Positions 10,918-18,719 of a stretch of DNA of 58,170 nucleotides are shown one piece after another. The position numbers were made by a program, and so were the translations under genes. Below the pieces are notes generated by a model, which did not search any database, was not told the DNA's origin, and saw nothing but the letters and a program-made list of their open reading frames with translations. Position 1 is the first letter of the stretch. Every line of letters starts with the position of its first letter. The DNA is from Gemmatimonadaceae bacterium (lineage in GTDB: Bacteria > Gemmatimonadota > Gemmatimonadetes > Gemmatimonadales > Gemmatimonadaceae), in NCBI GenBank assembly GCA_030647905.1, contig JAUSJA010000037.1, forward strand, positions 76,030-134,199, given 5' to 3'.

Positions 10918-11824
10918 CGCATTCGTCGCGGCGCAGTGGATTCTCGCTGCGGCCACTGTCTGGTACGCCGTCAAGGCGCTGCGCGGGCAATGGGCCGGCG
11001 CCGGGGCGCGACTTGGTGCGCTGCGGCCGGAGTGGGGATGGATCGCGCTGGCCACGGTCATCGTAGTCGCGACGTACGTCCTGCTCATCGAAACGTGGCG
11101 GCGCATTCTGATTGCGTCGGGTGAGACACTTCCGTTCGGTCAGGCCGCGCGCATCTGGTTCGTTTCGAATCTGGGCAAGTACGTGCCCGGGAAGGTGTGG
11201 TCCATCGCCGCGATGACAATGATGGCACGCGACAGCAAGGTCTCGGGGGTCGCCGCGGCGGGCTCGTCGGTGCTGATCCAGCTCGTGACGGTCGCCGCCG
11301 GCATCGGCGTGGTGCTGGTGACAGGCGCTCAGGCGGTCGATCATCCCGGAATCGCCGTTGCTGCCGCGGGAGGTATACTGGCCGTGCTCGCGGCGACTCC
11401 GGCTCTGCTCCCGCATGCCGGACGACTGGTGAGCTCGCTCACGGGACGATCAATCGCTCTTCCGCGAACGCCTGCATCGGTGGTCTGGCTTACGACAGCG
11501 AGCTCGATCGTCTCGTGGATCATGTACGGCGTCGCGTTCCAGTTCTTCGTGAGGGGAATACTCGGAAGTGCTGCTGGCGCAACATCTTCGTACATCGCAG
11601 TTTATGCGGCGTCCTACATCATCGGATTTCTTGCACTCTTCGCGCCCGGCGGAGCCGTCGTTCGCGAAAGCGCCATGGTCACCGGCATGCTTCGGCTCGG
11701 CCTGACCGGCCAGGCCGACGCGCTGGCGGTGGCGATCGCCTCGCGGCTGTGGCTGACGGTGACCGAGCTGCTGCCCGGATTCGCATACATGGCGGCAAAA
11801 AAGCGCGCATCCCGCACTGACTGA
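10898..11824 (+). CDS. lysylphosphatidylglycerol synthase-type (UPF0104) membrane protein
   Basis: Integral membrane protein of about 308 residues with roughly seven or eight hydrophobic segments. It has the conserved RIWFVSNLGKYVPGKVW motif near residue 80 and FLALFAPGGAVVRESAM near residue 240, which mark the UPF0104/LPG synthase transmembrane family. Members without the C-terminal catalytic domain, like this one, are often found with glycosyltransferases and are suspected lipid or glycolipid translocases. No ATG or GTG fits: the TTG at 10898 gives a sensible N terminus and overlaps the GT4 gene by 20 bases. The open frame upstream of that lies inside the GT4 gene. Confidence 0.82.
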   Translation: MLNARRSAFVAAQWILAAATVWYAVKALRGQWAGAGARLGALRPEWGWIALATVIVVATYVLLIETWRRILIASGETLPFGQAARIWFVSNLGKYVPGKVWSIAAMTMMARDSKVSGVAAAGSSVLIQLVTVAAGIGVVLVTGAQAVDHPGIAVAAAGGILAVLAATPALLPHAGRLVSSLTGRSIALPRTPASVVWLTTASSIVSWIMYGVAFQFFVRGILGSAAGATSSYIAVYAASYIIGFLALFAPGGAVVRESAMVTGMLRLGLTGQADALAVAIASRLWLTVTELLPGFAYMAAKKRASRTD

Positions 11825-11832
11825 CCAACGGA

Positions 11833-14322
11833 ATGGAAGAAGACAGAAAGAAGGAAAACGATGACGAGTCGTCGGTCGCCGTAGCCGAGCGGCCTCCGAC
11901 CTCCACGTCGGGGGAGCCGGCGCCTCCGCCGTTCCCGCCGATCACGCGCGAGATGGTGGCCGACAGCGGGCCCAGCCGGCCCGGTCTCTGGGCCGCTGTG
12001 CTGTACGCGCTCTGCACGCTCGCACTTGGCTATCCCGCAATCGCCGGAAAATTTCTGGCCGGCCCGAACAGCGATCAGTTCGTCGCCGGCTATGCCTTCC
12101 GCGAATACGGTGCGAGCATTCTCAAGGCGACCGGTGGATTCGCGCAGTGGAATCCGTATCTGTTCGGCGGCATGCCGTACATCGCCGCGATGCACGGCGA
12201 CATCTTCTATCCAACGTTTCTGCTCCGGATGGTGATGCCGACCGATGCGGCGATGACGTGGTCGTTCATCATGCATCTCTTTCTCGCGGGCTGGTTCACC
12301 TACTACTTTCTGCGCGCCAGCGGCTTCGGATTCTATTCCGCGCTCTTTGGCGGTGTCGCGTACATGATGAGCGGGCAGCTCGCCTCGCTCGTGTCACCGG
12401 GGCACGACGGCAAGCTGTCTGTCAGCGCGCTCTTTCCGCTCACGCTCTGGATGCTGACGCTCGGCATGCACCGGGGCAGGAGGTGGAGCTGGGGAGTGCT
12501 GGCGCTTGCTGTAGGCCTTGCCGTCCTGAGCCCGCATCCGCAGCTCCTGCAGTATCTGCTTCTGGCCAGTGGCGCGTTCACGCTGCATCTATCCGTCTCG
12601 CTGCTCAGAAGTCGCGACATTCCCGCGCGTACCGTGGCCGCGCGCATGGGGCTCGCTCTCCTCGCTGTCGCGATCGGCCTCGCTATCGGCGCGATACAGT
12701 ATCTCCCTGTGCGCGAGTACGTGGCCTGGTCACCGCGGGCGGGCGGGCTCGCCGACTACGCGGTCGCGACGTCGTACGCCTGGCCGCTCAGGGAGCTCTT
12801 CGACGCGTACCTGCCGCAGTTCACCGGAATGATCGAGGCATACTGGGGCGAGAACGCGATTCACCTGCACACCGACTACATCGGAGCGGTTGTCCTGGTT
12901 CTCGCTGGAGCGGCGTTCACGCGGCTTCGCAGGGATCCCCGCCGGGGCTTCGTGATGTTCTGGTCGGTGACGTTCGTCATCGCGCTCCTCTGGGCTCTCG
13001 GCGGACACACTCCGTTCTATCGAATACCATACGCGATCATTCCGGGCACGAAGTACTTCCGGGCGCCGGCGACCGTGTTCTTCGTCGGGACGATGGCGCT
13101 GTCCGTACTGTCCGCGACAGGTGTAGAGCGGGTGCTGACGCGCGCGATCAGTCTGAAGTATGCGTTCGGCTGGCTCGCGTTCGCGGGGATCGTTGTGGCG
13201 CTTGGATCGACCGGCGTTCTCACGGACTTCGCGCAGGCGCTGGCACCGGACGAGATGGTTGATAGTGTAATCGCCAATTCGCTCGAAGTGATTCTTGGGG
13301 CATGGCGCTCGTTCGCGTTCGTTCTGCTTCCAGTGGGAGTCATTCTTCTGCACAGGCGCGGGCGTCTCACGCTCGGCGCGGTGGGGTGGTCGCTGGCCAT
13401 TCTTGCCGCGGCAGACTCGTGGACCATCATGCGCCATTACTGGGTCTTCTCACCGCCGGCATCCATCACATATCGGGCTGACGCGGCGATCGAGCGCGTC
13501 AAGCGAGACCCGCAGCCAGCCCGCGTTCTGGCGATCGAGCTCGAGCCCAACGGACGCAGAGACACGAATCTCCAGGGCGATGGCCTGATGATCCACCGGG
13601 TCCGCACGGTGCTTGGATATCATGGAAATCAACTGGGCCGATACAACGAGCTGCTCGACAAGCAGCGGGGCTTCATTCAGATCTTCAACCCACGGATCTG
13701 GCAGCTTCTCAACATGCGGTATCTCCTCACCAACACCGCCGACGTCGGGAGATTCTTTCCAGGAGCGGAATGGATCATCGGTCCGGTGAAGGACGCGGCC
13801 GGTACGAACGTGTATCTCTACCGTTTGCCGGGAGAGAACCCGTACGCGTGGGTCGCACCGGTGATCGTGAAGGCAGATGATCCGTCTGTCAGCGCGACGC
13901 TGTTGAACCAGGCGTTCGACCTGCGCACGGCGGCGCTTTTCGCCCCCGATGCGAATGTGCGGGGTGTCGAGCATCTGGGCGCATTGCCGCCAGCATCTGC
14001 AGTGTCGGCGTCGGTCACACGCTACGCGCCCGGGCGCGTATCACTCGAGCTGAATGCGCCGGCGCCGCGAGGATCCGCGTTGATGGTCTCGGAGAATTAC
14101 TTTCCGGGCTGGACAGCCACCGTCGATGGAAAGCCCGCAACCGTGGGAAGAGCCGATTATACCATTACCGGTGTCGAGCTGCCCGAGGGTGGACGGAAGA
14201 TAGAGCTGAGTTTCAGCGACGTGGCGTATGAGCAGGGCAAGCTGATAACCATCCTCGCGCTGCTCGCCGCCGCGGGCCTGATCGCCGGGGGAATTCTACG
14301 GGAGCGCGAAGCGATTGACTGA
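11833..14322 (+). CDS. YfhO-like large membrane protein
   Basis: An 829-residue polytopic membrane protein with a charged N-terminal tail (about 45 residues), a dozen or so hydrophobic segments to about residue 560, and a C-terminal beta domain (about 690-800) with SENYFPGWTATVDGKPATV, the typical ending of YfhO-family proteins. Those proteins resemble GT-C glycosyltransferases (loop NSDQFVAGYAFREY near the first membrane helix). In firmicutes YfhO is needed for glycosylation of teichoic acid; the role here is unknown. It sits between the UPF0104 protein and a polyprenol-phosphate sugar transferase, which would suit a GT-C enzyme using a polyprenyl-linked sugar. Confidence 0.8.
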   Translation: MEEDRKKENDDESSVAVAERPPTSTSGEPAPPPFPPITREMVADSGPSRPGLWAAVLYALCTLALGYPAIAGKFLAGPNSDQFVAGYAFREYGASILKATGGFAQWNPYLFGGMPYIAAMHGDIFYPTFLLRMVMPTDAAMTWSFIMHLFLAGWFTYYFLRASGFGFYSALFGGVAYMMSGQLASLVSPGHDGKLSVSALFPLTLWMLTLGMHRGRRWSWGVLALAVGLAVLSPHPQLLQYLLLASGAFTLHLSVSLLRSRDIPARTVAARMGLALLAVAIGLAIGAIQYLPVREYVAWSPRAGGLADYAVATSYAWPLRELFDAYLPQFTGMIEAYWGENAIHLHTDYIGAVVLVLAGAAFTRLRRDPRRGFVMFWSVTFVIALLWALGGHTPFYRIPYAIIPGTKYFRAPATVFFVGTMALSVLSATGVERVLTRAISLKYAFGWLAFAGIVVALGSTGVLTDFAQALAPDEMVDSVIANSLEVILGAWRSFAFVLLPVGVILLHRRGRLTLGAVGWSLAILAAADSWTIMRHYWVFSPPASITYRADAAIERVKRDPQPARVLAIELEPNGRRDTNLQGDGLMIHRVRTVLGYHGNQLGRYNELLDKQRGFIQIFNPRIWQLLNMRYLLTNTADVGRFFPGAEWIIGPVKDAAGTNVYLYRLPGENPYAWVAPVIVKADDPSVSATLLNQAFDLRTAALFAPDANVRGVEHLGALPPASAVSASVTRYAPGRVSLELNAPAPRGSALMVSENYFPGWTATVDGKPATVGRADYTITGVELPEGGRKIELSFSDVAYEQGKLITILALLAAAGLIAGGILREREAID

Positions 14323-15037
14323 TCGGACACTTGTCATCATACCGACGTACGACGAGAAGGATAACATCGAGCGGATGATCGCCGCCGTGCTCGCGCAGGA
14401 TCCGTCGATCGACATGCTGGTCGTGGACGATGGGTCGCCTGACGGGACCGGCGATATCGTGGACGCGATTGCGGTGGAGAACCCGCGCGTCCACGCAATT
14501 CATCGCGCGGCGAAGCTTGGACTCGGCACGGCCTACGTGGCCGGGTTCCGTTGGGCGCTGGAGCGCGACTATCAGTTCATATTCGAGATGGATGCTGATT
14601 TCTCTCATTCGCCCGATGCAATCCCGCTTTTCCTGAGCGCCATCCAGAACGCCGATCTGGTGATCGGCTCACGGTACCTGGATGGCCAGGTCAACGTCGT
14701 CAACTGGCCGATGAGCCGTCTCTTCCTGAGCTATTCCGCGAACATCTATGCGCGTCGTGTCACGGGACTCCCGGTATTCGATGCGACCGGCGGCTTCAAG
14801 TGCTTCCGTCGCCGCGTGCTCGAGGCGATAGACCTGGGCGACATCCGCTCCAACGGTTACGCCTTCCAGATCGAGATGACGTTCCGCGCGTGGAAGAAGG
14901 GATTCCGCATCGTCGAGATCCCGATTGTGTTCGTGGACCGGTCCCACGGCGCCAGCAAGATGTCCAAGCGCATCGTACGCGAGGCCGTCTGGATGGTCTG
15001 GCGGCTGCGGTGGTGGGGGATCCGGGGGCGAGTCTGA
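14315..15037 (+). CDS. polyprenol-phosphate mannosyltransferase (DPM1-like)
   Basis: Soluble family 2 glycosyltransferase of 240 residues. It carries LVIIPTYDEKDNIERMI, VVDDGSPDGTGDIVD, FIFEMDADFSHSPDAIP (metal-binding DAD), GSRYLDGQVNVVNWP and SHGASKMSKRIVREA, the pattern of bacterial polyprenol monophosphomannose synthases. It would make a polyprenyl-phosphate hexose for a GT-C transferase, possibly the upstream YfhO-like protein (inference). TTG start overlapping the upstream stop; its TGA shares a base with the dapF ATG. Confidence 0.9.
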   Translation: MTDRTLVIIPTYDEKDNIERMIAAVLAQDPSIDMLVVDDGSPDGTGDIVDAIAVENPRVHAIHRAAKLGLGTAYVAGFRWALERDYQFIFEMDADFSHSPDAIPLFLSAIQNADLVIGSRYLDGQVNVVNWPMSRLFLSYSANIYARRVTGLPVFDATGGFKCFRRRVLEAIDLGDIRSNGYAFQIEMTFRAWKKGFRIVEIPIVFVDRSHGASKMSKRIVREAVWMVWRLRWWGIRGRV

Positions 15038-15876
15038 TGGAATCCAATCGATCTTTTTACAAGATGAGCGGGTCGGGCAACGACTTTGTCTTCTTCGACC
15101 TGAGCGAGGGGCCCGTCGGCCAGCTCGAGTCGGCATCGGCGATCCGGGCCTTGAGCGCGCGCGGAACGGGCGTAGGAGCGGACGGAGTGGTGTTCCTCAA
15201 GCCGGGCGCCGATGATTCATTCACGATGCGCTACTACAACAGTGATGGCTCGCTCGGGGAGCTTTGCGGCAATGCGACTCTCTGTGCCGTGCGTCTGGCC
15301 CATGAGGTCGGCATCGTGCGGGCGGACGAGATATCCATTCAAACCGATGCCGGGATAGTCAGGGGCCGGATGGTGGACGGCCTCCCGGAAATCGACCTGG
15401 CGCCGGTCAGCGAGGTCCGGACCGAGGTTCCAGAGATCGATCGCCTGGCGCGGGAGAGTCTGCTCGGCTTCGCCAGGGTGGGTGTTCCGCACATCGTCAT
15501 TGTGGACGAGGATGCCGAAACGGCGGATATCCTCGGTAGAGGTTCGCGGATCCGGCGCGATCGCTCGCTGAGCGACGGCGCCAACGTGAACTTCCTCACC
15601 CCCAAGCGGGACTGGTGGACGATCCGGACTTACGAGCGGGGTGTCGAGGGCGAGACGCTCGCCTGCGGCACTGGCGCGGTAGCGAGCGCCATCCTGCTGA
15701 CCGAGTGGGGCAGGGCGACTTCTCCAGTGCGCCTGCGGACACGATCCGGGCGCGATCTGGGAGTCCGGGTTCGCCGCGAGGGAGCGCAGTGGTATCCATC
15801 GCTGCGCGGGGGTGCCGACATCGTTTTTTCGGGTCAGATCCGGGATTTGGATCTGACCGTTACCCAGGACCCGTGA
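15037..15876 (+). CDS. dapF: diaminopimelate epimerase
   Basis: Interconverts LL- and meso-diaminopimelate for lysine and peptidoglycan. The 279-residue protein starts at the ATG at 15037, giving FYKMSGSGNDFVFFD at the N terminus. The two catalytic cysteines are in LGELCGNATLCAVRLA and GETLACGTGAVASAI. The open frame upstream belongs to the glycosyltransferase region and is rejected as start. It is the last + strand gene before the dif-like site; the repeat array starts at its stop codon. Confidence 0.97.
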   Translation: MESNRSFYKMSGSGNDFVFFDLSEGPVGQLESASAIRALSARGTGVGADGVVFLKPGADDSFTMRYYNSDGSLGELCGNATLCAVRLAHEVGIVRADEISIQTDAGIVRGRMVDGLPEIDLAPVSEVRTEVPEIDRLARESLLGFARVGVPHIVIVDEDAETADILGRGSRIRRDRSLSDGANVNFLTPKRDWWTIRTYERGVEGETLACGTGAVASAILLTEWGRATSPVRLRTRSGRDLGVRVRREGAQWYPSLRGGADIVFSGQIRDLDLTVTQDP

Positions 15877-15980
15877 CCCGCGACCCGCGACCCGTTACTT
15901 GTGACCCGTTGCCTGTGACCCGTTACCTGTGACCCGTTACCTGTGACCCGTTGGCGGGCAGCGGGTAACGGGTAACGGGA
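15874..15980 (+). repeat. GTTACCC-type short repeat array after dapF
   Basis: Begins at the dapF TGA with three ACCCGCG-like units, then five imperfect 14-base units of the form TGACCCGTTACCTG, then the inverted form GGGTAACGGGTAACGGG. CCCGTTACC near 15930-15940 can pair with GGTAACGGG at 15963-15979, with a smaller stem CCCG-TTGG-CGGG inside, so the array can fold. It could end dapF transcription, but there is no T-run after it. The same G-rich motif recurs at 57303. Confidence 0.8.
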
Positions 15981-16151
15981 ATGGCGACAGTTGATCATCC
16001 GGGCGCTGGCGAAATCAACGCAGTCGGACCGGAAATCGCGAGGAAGTGACGCGCTTTCTAGCTTGGCAGCCTCAAAACCTTCTCATTACAGCACTTAGCG
16101 ACATCCTAACCGGGAAGGACATCCTGTTCTCCACATTTCTCCACCACCAGT
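15981..16151. other. non-coding stretch between repeat array and dif-like site
   Basis: No coding frame, RNA gene or strong promoter is visible. The sequence is less GC-rich than its surroundings and becomes AT-rich toward 16150. Confidence 0.6.
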
Positions 16152-16179
16152 AGTTTACATAACATATATTATACGTTGT
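16152..16179 (-). other. dif: candidate dif site (XerC/XerD chromosome dimer resolution)
   Basis: On + it reads AGTTTACATAA, central CATATA, then TTATACGTTGT: two 11-base arms with the ATAA-N6-TTAT core typical of dif sites. Read on the - strand, the XerD-side arm TTATGTAAACT is, from memory of the published site, identical to that of Bacillus subtilis dif, and about 23 of 28 positions agree overall. It is an AT-rich island in a GC-rich window. All genes to its left are on + and all to its right on -, as expected where replication forks meet. Not tested against a whole-genome skew plot. Confidence 0.75.
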
Positions 16180-16200
16180 TGTAAACTGGGCGCGGATAAG

Positions 16201-16223
16201 GGCGACGGCACAATGCCGTCGCC
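16201..16223 (-). terminator. hairpin after the TPR gene
   Basis: A perfect 10-bp stem GGCGACGGCA / TGCCGTCGCC with a 3-base loop, ten bases after the stop of the - strand TPR gene. In the - direction it is followed by CTTATCC, only a weak T tract, so termination is likely but not certain. It also separates this gene from the dif-like site. Confidence 0.6.
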
Positions 16224-16232
16224 TTCCTGTCG

Positions 16233-16889
16233 TCAGGACTTGGGCTCTACAGCAGCGGTTAGTTCGCCGAGGCGTACACGCGCCTCGCCCGCCACAGTAC
16301 CCTTCGAGTCGGCGCCCAATACGGTCCAGATCTCCTTCGCCTTCGCCTTGTTACCGCCCGTCAGATACGCCCGCGCAGCCAGGCTCTCGTACCGCTGGCG
16401 GTCGGAATCGAACCGCGCGACCTTGGCTGCCTTCTCATATTGTTCGCCCGCTTCGCCGTATTTGTTGAGCTGCTCGAGCCCGCCCGCAAGGACGATATGT
16501 ACTGATGATCCAAGCTCCTTCGAGCCCCCGATCTGATCCTCTGCTTTCCGGAGCTCGGCCACGCCTTGCTCAAATTTGCCCTGGTCGTACATGATCTGAG
16601 CGAGAACCAGCCGGCCCTCCATCGCCGCCGTCGTGCCATCGTACCGGCTCACCATCTTCCTCAGATCGGACTCCGCCAGCGGCAGATTCCCGACGACTAC
16701 CGACCGCTGGGCGGCGAAATATGCCTTTTCGGCACGTTCGGATTTCAACTCCTGCGACCTGTTGTAGAACCATCCGCCGGCGGCGAGGGCAACGACCGCC
16801 AAGCCGCCCCAGGCCACCTGCCTGCTGTGAAGCTGGAACCAGTCCATAAAGGATTCGGAACGCTCTGAGGTCGAGAAAGACGATGTCAT
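16233..16889 (-). CDS. YfgM-like membrane-anchored TPR protein
   Basis: A 218-residue protein with a single transmembrane helix near residues 27-45 (VAWGGLAVVALAAGGWFY) preceded by a cytoplasmic SESFMDWFQLHSRQ segment, then a helical TPR-like region (LAESDLRKMVSRYDGTTAAMEGRLVLAQIMYDQGKFEQGVAELRKA). This is the layout of the YfgM/TPR_21 family, which in E. coli associates with SecYEG and periplasmic chaperones. The ATG at 16889 is chosen; the longer frame would run into the tRNA. It stands alone next to tRNA-Arg. Confidence 0.75.
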   Translation of the reverse strand: MTSSFSTSERSESFMDWFQLHSRQVAWGGLAVVALAAGGWFYNRSQELKSERAEKAYFAAQRSVVVGNLPLAESDLRKMVSRYDGTTAAMEGRLVLAQIMYDQGKFEQGVAELRKAEDQIGGSKELGSSVHIVLAGGLEQLNKYGEAGEQYEKAAKVARFDSDRQRYESLAARAYLTGGNKAKAKEIWTVLGADSKGTVAGEARVRLGELTAAVEPKS

Positions 16890-16914
16890 GTCGTGGATGA
16901 GGTGAAGGTTGTGA

Positions 16915-16988
16915 TGCCCCCGGGGTGACTCGAACACCCGGCCAACGGTTTAGGAAACCGCTGCTCTATCCACCTGAGCTACGGGGGC
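16915..16988 (-). tRNA. tRNA-Arg (anticodon CCU)
   Basis: Folds as a full cloverleaf of 74 nt: acceptor GCCCCCG / CGGGGGC with discriminator A, D arm GCTC..GAGC, anticodon stem GCGGT / ACCGT with loop TTCCTAA (anticodon CCT), and T arm GGGTG-TTCGAGT-CACCC. No 3' CCA is encoded. A recombinase remnant lies 23 bases from its 5' end, so this tRNA may have served as an integration site. Confidence 0.95.
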
Positions 16989-17011
16989 AACGTTGATTTA
17001 TAACGACTTAG

Positions 17012-17215
17012 CTAACTCACCTGCTCTGCTTCTACCTCTTTCTTTGCCGTTACTTTGCCGTTGAAGCGTCGAGCGACGGCGCGTGAGAGGTCGCTTGAGT
17101 CGATGATATTGTATCTGTCGAACATATCGCGGGTCTTCCAGCCGCACAACTTAATGATCTCCCCTTCGCTCACGCCCAACTCGCGGATGAACCGGCGCGA
17201 CACAATCGAGCGTGC
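17012..17215 (-). pseudogene. tyrosine recombinase (phage-type integrase) C-terminal remnant
   Basis: About 65 residues remain, including RRFIRELGVSEGEIIKLCGW followed by KTRDMFDRYNI, the end of the catalytic domain of tyrosine integrases with the nucleophile Tyr in FDRYNI. The upstream side should carry the HxLR box; only a degraded version (HQAFGLARS) is present, and no arm-binding or N-terminal catalytic part exists. The stop at 17012 looks natural. The 5' side runs straight into an IS256 transposase fragment in another frame. Non-functional remnant of an integrated element beside tRNA-Arg. Confidence 0.8.
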
Positions 17216-17220
17216 AAGGC

Positions 17221-17316
17221 CAAAGGCTTGGTGCGGAGCCGGACAGCTGCAAGGAGCGACTCGATGATGTTGATCGTTCGTAAGTGCTTCCAGTGCTCTT
17301 TCGGAAAGCCGAAGCT
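17221..17316 (-). pseudogene. IS256-family (Mutator-type) transposase fragment
   Basis: Translating the - strand here gives GFPKEHWKHLRTINIIES followed by LLAAVRLRTK, the conserved C-terminal signature of IS256-family transposases. Only about 32 residues survive, with no start, no DDE residues and no visible terminal inverted repeats. The 3' side is cut where the integrase remnant begins (about 17215), and the 5' side stops just before the DUF362 gene. It is too short to be found as a long open frame. Confidence 0.8.
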
Positions 17317-17332
17317 GCGACCGACGGGTGAC

Positions 17333-18331
17333 TTACCCCTGCGCAAGGATCGCTGTCAACGCGTCGGCGACAGCCTTGCTCTCTGCATCACCGGTAACGA
17401 TGTCAATCGCGTCGGCGCTGAGGACGCCGAGCTTGAGGTCCACCGCGCGGGCGATCTGTTCCTGCGCGAAGATCTTGCGGCTCATGATGGCCTGATTCGC
17501 ACCAAGCGACTTGAGCATCGCGAGCCCGACGGCGTCGACCGCGACGCGATCGTCGCCTGCGATCATCACGTTGCCCGCCTTCAGTTCACCGCGCGAAGGT
17601 CCGCCGTCGGTGAACGCCGCTACGCCATCGAGCACGATGAGATCTGGTTTGTAGCCAGTGTTGAGCTCCGCGATCATCCGGCGCATGTCGGGCGAGGCGT
17701 GCATGACCCTTCGAATCGACTTTGGCGTCAGTCCCACCGAGAGCTTGAGCGACATGGTGAACACGCCGCCGAATCCGTGCGTCTTCAGGCAGCACGTCGA
17801 CACATTGTACTCGGCGTCCACCACCAGGCGGGGCAGCGTAAACCCCTTGGGCCAGTGCGTGCCGGCAGCCGGGAACGTCACCCAGTCCTTCTCGGTGATC
17901 TGTTCGAAGTCCACCACGTCGAAACGGAAGTCCCTGGCCAGGTCGAACGTTCCCTTCTTTTCCATCACGCTGCGGGTCTGCGGCGGCCCGCTCGACTCGC
18001 CCAACGTGACGCGGCGCGCATTCAACCCATGCAACTCAGTGACGAGCTGAGAGAGTGTATCGTTGTGGGTCGACCCCGGCGCATCGTCCGCCGAGTTGAA
18101 GTTCGGCTTGATGACGACCTGTTTGCCCTTGACGGCGGTGAGATCCAGCAGCTTGAGCGCAGCGGCGACGCCGCGCTTTCGATCACCGGTCCTGACCAAG
18201 GCGACCCGGGTCCGGCGTGGCCCCACCACTTGCGCCAGCCCCGACATGCCAAGTGCCGGCATCAGTGCCATGCCTGCAGTCACCACGCGGATGAAGTCGC
18301 GACGATCGAGGTCACGAGCGGGCCGAACCAT
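17333..18331 (-). CDS. Tat-exported DUF362 domain protein
   Basis: A 332-residue protein. The ATG at 18331 has a strong ribosome site (GGAGG five bases upstream) and opens a twin-arginine signal (Arg10-Arg11 in DLDRRDFIRVV, then a hydrophobic stretch), so it is probably exported folded. The body carries DUF362 features: VVIKPNFNSAD, SLKLSVGLTPK, LIVLDGVAAFTDGGPSRGELK and a conserved ending DAVGLAMLKSLG. The biochemical role of DUF362 is not established; some members bind iron-sulphur clusters, but I see no classic ferredoxin CxxCxxC here. It is flanked by mobile remnants on its 3' side and could be part of transferred DNA, though its base use resembles the neighbours. Confidence 0.82.
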   Translation of the reverse strand: MVRPARDLDRRDFIRVVTAGMALMPALGMSGLAQVVGPRRTRVALVRTGDRKRGVAAALKLLDLTAVKGKQVVIKPNFNSADDAPGSTHNDTLSQLVTELHGLNARRVTLGESSGPPQTRSVMEKKGTFDLARDFRFDVVDFEQITEKDWVTFPAAGTHWPKGFTLPRLVVDAEYNVSTCCLKTHGFGGVFTMSLKLSVGLTPKSIRRVMHASPDMRRMIAELNTGYKPDLIVLDGVAAFTDGGPSRGELKAGNVMIAGDDRVAVDAVGLAMLKSLGANQAIMSRKIFAQEQIARAVDLKLGVLSADAIDIVTGDAESKAVADALTAILAQG

Positions 18332-18441
18332 GTGTCCTCCCAGGTGAAGGCAGCAGGCCTGCCGCATGACAGGAACCGCTCGACGATCTCGGGGGCGTAG
18401 GGCTATCAAGCCAATTTAACAGAGCGCCACAACTTCCACTA

Positions 18442-18714
18442 CTACTTACGCATGGCGAACGGAAACTCGAGCACTTCCCCAACCAGATCGAGGTCGGTCA
18501 CTTCCGTCACAACCGCGCCGTCCGGCCCCTTCCGCAGGACCCGCCGAAGCTCGTCAAGTTTCTCTTCGCTCCCCGAGGCGGCTATCTCGACAGTGCCGTC
18601 GCTCATGTTCCTGACCCAGCCCGCAAGCTGCAGCCGGCGGCCGGCCATACGGACGAACCACCTGAACCCAACCCCCTGAACTTTCCCGGACACCTGCAAA
18701 TGCACGTCGGCCAT
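18442..18714 (-). CDS. acyP: acylphosphatase
   Basis: Small enzyme (90 residues) that hydrolyses acyl phosphates. It shows the family signature VSGKVQGVGFRWFVRMAGRR with catalytic Arg18, followed by LAGWVRNMSDGTVEI with the catalytic Asn36. The ATG at 18714 is chosen because it starts directly at the conserved first strand and lies five bases after the upstream stop; a longer frame overlaps that gene. It is the last gene of a long overlapping run that begins at 25753. Confidence 0.95.
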   Translation of the reverse strand: MADVHLQVSGKVQGVGFRWFVRMAGRRLQLAGWVRNMSDGTVEIAASGSEEKLDELRRVLRKGPDGAVVTEVTDLDLVGEVLEFPFAMRK

Positions 18715-18719
18715 GCGGG

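Noticed and set aside
15874-15980. CRISPR array after dapF
   Set aside because: Units are only about 14 bases, in direct tandem with no spacers, and no cas genes are nearby.
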